Source: Glomus cerebriforme (Eukaryota; Glomeromycota; Glomeromycetes; Glomerales; Glomeraceae). From it: a stretch of 11,712 bases of DNA. This document shows, one piece after another, positions 8,641-11,712 of the stretch (position 1 is the first letter of the stretch; each line of letters begins with the position of its first letter). Below the pieces are notes generated by a model, which had not been told where the DNA came from, made no database searches, and worked only from the letters and a program-made list of their open reading frames with translations. The stretch spans positions 50,728-62,439 of the forward strand of contig QKYT01000641.1 in the NCBI GenBank assembly GCA_003550305.1, given 5' to 3'. The translations under genes and the position numbers were made by a program.

Positions 8641-9881
8641 CATAAATTTTAAGTATAAGATCAATTATATGATCATTTAATAAATCAAAATTCGATACAA
8701 AAAAAAAAAATCTTTTTTTTTCAAAAATGACAATTGATAATACTGACACTACTCATACTAATACTAAGAGAAAAAAATCAAAGCCTCGACACTGAACCCT
8801 TACAATTAAACATTCTATTTCTAAAATGTTTTAACTAATTATATGACTAATAGCAGAGATGAAATTCACTTTTCAAGTTCATTTGCCGGAGGGATTAAAG
8901 AAATTTGGACAAAAATAATTATTGGTGAGGGGAAAAATTAGGATCATGGATAAACTAATAATAAACCTATTATTAAACTTCGCCAACTTTTTCTAGTAAA
9001 CAATGTATTGGCAATCTGATCCAGTTATTATATCGTTATTAATTATTAAAAAAAAAATAAATATGTTGTTAAAATAACTAAATCTTTACTTGGAAGAATT
9101 ATACTGAAGAAAATTATAAATCAGATGACCGCATTTTGGATGTGAGAAATGACCAATTTGGAATTTAAATAAATTCAAATATGTTTGATAAATTTGCTTT
9201 GTAGATTACATTTTTAATTCTATCAAATCATAAGATAAAATTATGGTATATCAGCATCTACAGTAATAACTCGTTTTAAGAGACTTAAATTCATTCAATT
9301 TATGAACAATAAACTTCAAAGAAAAATGACTGTTATTATGTCCTCTATTAAGATATTATGTTCAAAGACAATAAAAAAAATGACATTATAAACTACCATT
9401 TGTTTTTTAACTGGAAACTTTACCAAAGATCAAATGTATACTGCCATTATAACTTTAGTCCATGATATAATTTAATTGGCTCATTATTTTTACAATCGTG
9501 GTCTAAGGTTTATTGTTTAAAGTTTTGAAATATCCTAGTTATAATTTATTAACCAAATTTATTTTCTAACTGTTTAATTTATATTATTTTACATAAAATT
9601 AGTCATTTAATAAAAAATTATAAACGTCATATGAAAATACAAATTATTTATCTTAAAAAAAAAATCAATCTATTTACGTAATAAAAAAAATGTGACATAA
9701 TCCCCTGAAAAAGCACTTGCTCATGTTAAAATAAAGGAAAAAAAATTCCATCACCACGAATCATGCAGTATTATTACATATTATCAATGAATAAATAAAT
9801 TACTGCAACTAATTAATAAATATGAATTTTATTTTTATTTATTATTATTTTTTTTTTCTCAGAAAATAGTGAAAAAGGCGA

Positions 9882-9898
9882 TTTATTTTTTATTTATT
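9882..9898 (-). terminator. Candidate polyadenylation signals of gene B
   Basis: Two AATAAA hexamers on the minus strand (9898-9893 and 9887-9882) lie about 125-140 nt after the gene B stop codon. They are the first such hexamers downstream, but the hexamer is frequent in A+T-rich DNA. Confidence 0.25.
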
Positions 9899-10020
9899 TC
9901 ATTAATTTATGAAACATTTACATTCAAGCAGACTAAAAAATTCTAATTACTCATATATAATAAAAATATAATTTATGGTCTGTCTGTTAAGTAGGATAAA
10001 ATAAAGGATTTTTTTTTAGT

Positions 10021-11712
10021 TTATTTATTATATAAATAATTTACATTTGTAAGTTCCCTAATTTTATTTTGAGCATATTGATATCCTTGTTCAGCAGATT
10101 TTTCATACCAATAAATTGCTTGATTCTTATTTTTTTTGATTCCATATCCTCTTTCATACATAAAAGCAAGTTTATATTGGGCTATATTATTTCCTAAATC
10201 TGCAGCCTTTTGAAATAATTCAAATGCTTTTTGTTTATCAATACTGGTTCCAATTCCATTTAAATAACAATCTGCTAAATTGAATATTCCAGATGAATTT
10301 CCTAAATCTGCAGCCTTTTGATATAATTCAAATACTTTTTGTTTATCAATACTGGTTCCAATTCCATTTAAATAACAATCTGCTAAATTGAATATTCCAT
10401 ATGAATTTCCCAAATCTGCAACCTTTTGATATAATTCAAATGCTTTTTGTTTATCAATATTGGTTCCAATTCCATTTCTATAACAATCTGCTAAATTGCT
10501 TATTCCGGATGGATTTCCTAAATCTGCAGCCTTTTGAAATAATTCAAATGCTAGTTGTTTATCAATACTGGTTCCAATTCCATTTAAATAACAATCTGCT
10601 AAATTGTTTATTCCAGATGGATTTCCTAAATCTGCAGCCTTTTGAAATAATTCAAATGCTAGTTGTTTATCAATACTGGTTCCAATTCTATTTAAGTAAC
10701 AATCTGCTAAATTGTTTATTCCAGTTGAATTTCCTAAATCTGCAGCCTTTTGATATAATTCAAATGCTTTTTGTTTATCAATACTGGTTCCAATCCCATT
10801 CTGGTAACAATATCCTAAACTATTATTTCCAGATGAATTTTCTAAATTTGCAGCCTTTTGATATAATTCAAAGGCCTTTTGTTTATCAATACTGGTTCCA
10901 ATTCCATTTATATAACAATCTGCTAAATTGTTTATTCCAGATGAATTTCCTAAATCTGCAGCATTTTGATATAATTCAAATGCTTTTAGTTTGTTAATAC
11001 TGGTTCCAATTCCATTTAAATAACAATATCCTAATTTATTCATTCCAAATGCATTTCCTAAATCTGCAGCCTTTTGATATAATTCAAATGTTTTTTGTTT
11101 ATCAATACTGGTTCTAATTCCTAAATCATTGAATTTTCCAAGTAAAATAATAGAATTTGAATCATTTTGATTTTTCAATAGAAAATTATTAATTTCTTGT
11201 AGGTTTATACTATGATTATTAAAATAATTAAGGATTTTCTGCTTTTCATTTTCATCATAATTTTTATCAAGATGATCAATTATTTTATCAACTATTATAT
11301 TAAAATTATTTTTAAATTGATTATTTAAAGATTCTATTTCTTTTGTATTCATTTCATTAAAATTTTGAATAACTTGAGATAAATCTCCATGATCTTCATA
11401 TTCATGTAATGAATTATTAATAATATTTTCAGAATTCTCAATAATATTTGAAATGAGATGCTGGTTACTTAATGATTGGATATTCTTATTACAATTATAA
11501 AGGTGAAAATCTTTTATAATGATATTTTCTTTTATAATGATCATCTTTAATTCATCAACTACCTGACTGATAGTCGGACGATCATCTGGTTCACTTTTCC
11601 AACAATCTATAAAATAAAAAAAAAGACTTAATTAAAACAATATTACTCATAAATCATAAATTAAATCATAATTACCAGTATAAATCTTTACATAATCTTT
11701 AGATGTATTAGG
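10021..11712 (-). CDS. Gene B: paralogous kinase-Sel1 fusion, 3' part (5' part outside window)
   Basis: A partial exon (11712-11676) encodes PNTSKDYVKIYT. A 69-bp GT..AG intron (11675-11607) follows, then the last exon (11606-10021), which continues in frame to a TAA. Together they give 540 residues plus stop. The first codons of the last exon complete the kinase tail (CWKSEPDDRP, then VVDEL). An Asn-rich linker of about 120 residues follows, then about ten Sel1 units of 36 residues (consensus GIGTSIDKQKAFELYQKAAD, then LGNSSGINNLADCYLN). The last unit is diverged (QAIYWYEKSAEQGYQYAQ). Sel1 repeats are paired helices that scaffold protein complexes. The Met at 11544 is internal and not the start, because the frame runs on through the splice site. 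Compared with gene A there are in-frame indels (an extra EYEDH and an extra FNI-type insertion). The kinase core is not visible here, and its presence is inferred from gene A. Confidence 0.9.
10135..11118 (-). repeat. 108-bp tandem repeat array encoding Sel1 units
   Basis: The ACTGGTT motif, or a one-base variant of it, recurs at 10243, 10351, 10459, 10567, 10675, 10783, 10891, 10999 and 11107, exactly 108 bp apart with no indel. This equals one 36-residue Sel1 unit. The same phase is seen in gene A at 22, 130 and 238. Neighbouring units are strongly alike at DNA level, including third codon positions. Confidence 0.95.

Larger units (their letters stand above)
8223..10020. other. A+T-rich region between the RNF213-like relic and gene B, no gene recognised
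   Basis: Stop codons are dense. A few open runs occur on the plus strand (for example 8843-8938 and 9242-9388), but runs of this length are expected by chance in such A+T-rich DNA and none carries a motif I know. The segment also holds a possible SINE scrap and the presumed 3' flank of gene B. Confidence 0.5.

Noticed and set aside
9242..9520. Plus-strand frame with open runs (YGISASTVITRFKR, FTKDQMYTAIITLVHDI) split by two stops, with an upstream run at 8843 in the same frame
   Set aside because: In DNA this rich in A and T, open runs of about 50 codons are expected several times by chance. I recognise no family, so a coding origin is not supported.
10401..10997. 198-residue open frame on the plus strand with a repeating LQPFDIIQM pattern
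   Set aside because: It is the antisense of the Sel1 array. The 108-bp period is a multiple of three, so one open antisense unit repeats across the array.

Overview
The window looks like nuclear DNA of an arbuscular mycorrhizal fungus of the Rhizophagus (Glomeromycotina) type. This rests on the strongly A+T-rich sequence, short GT..AG introns of about 70-83 bp, tandem genes fusing a tyrosine-kinase-like (TKL-type) protein kinase to Sel1 repeats, and Helitron debris. Expanded kinase and Sel1 families are known features of such genomes. The species call is inference; no ribosomal or mitochondrial marker is present.

Layout, left to right. (1) 1-2417, minus strand: gene A, a five-exon kinase-Sel1 fusion, complete at its 5' end and cut by the left window edge inside the Sel1 array. 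519 residues are readable across four introns, all junctions keeping frame. Intron 3 is swollen to 630 bp by a 527-bp MITE-like element with matching terminal inverted repeats. (2) 2418-2600: gene A upstream region with a TATA-like box. (3) 2600-10020: 7.4 kb with no intact gene. Four relics can be named: the 3' end of a Helitron (helicase tail, then hairpin and CTAG at 4284), a decayed minus-strand kinase (4819-5200), a decayed plus-strand copy of the C-terminal part of an RNF213-like protein (about 6707-8222), and possibly a tRNA-derived SINE scrap (8570-8640). The rest is A+T-rich sequence with homopolymers and one AAT microsatellite. (4) 10021-11712, minus strand: gene B, a paralogue of gene A. 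Its 3' end is complete and its kinase part lies beyond the right edge.

Genes A and B are head-to-tail copies. The last kinase exon, the Asn-rich linker, the first Sel1 units and even the 70/69-bp intron between them align closely, with differences mostly in-frame in the coding part. Each is predicted to be a cytosolic kinase with a C-terminal Sel1 scaffold, so the repeats would bind partners and the kinase would signal. No complete multi-gene system is visible. The points most worth following are the 108-bp in-phase Sel1 array, which shows recent unit duplication, and the transposons inserted in and between the paralogues.
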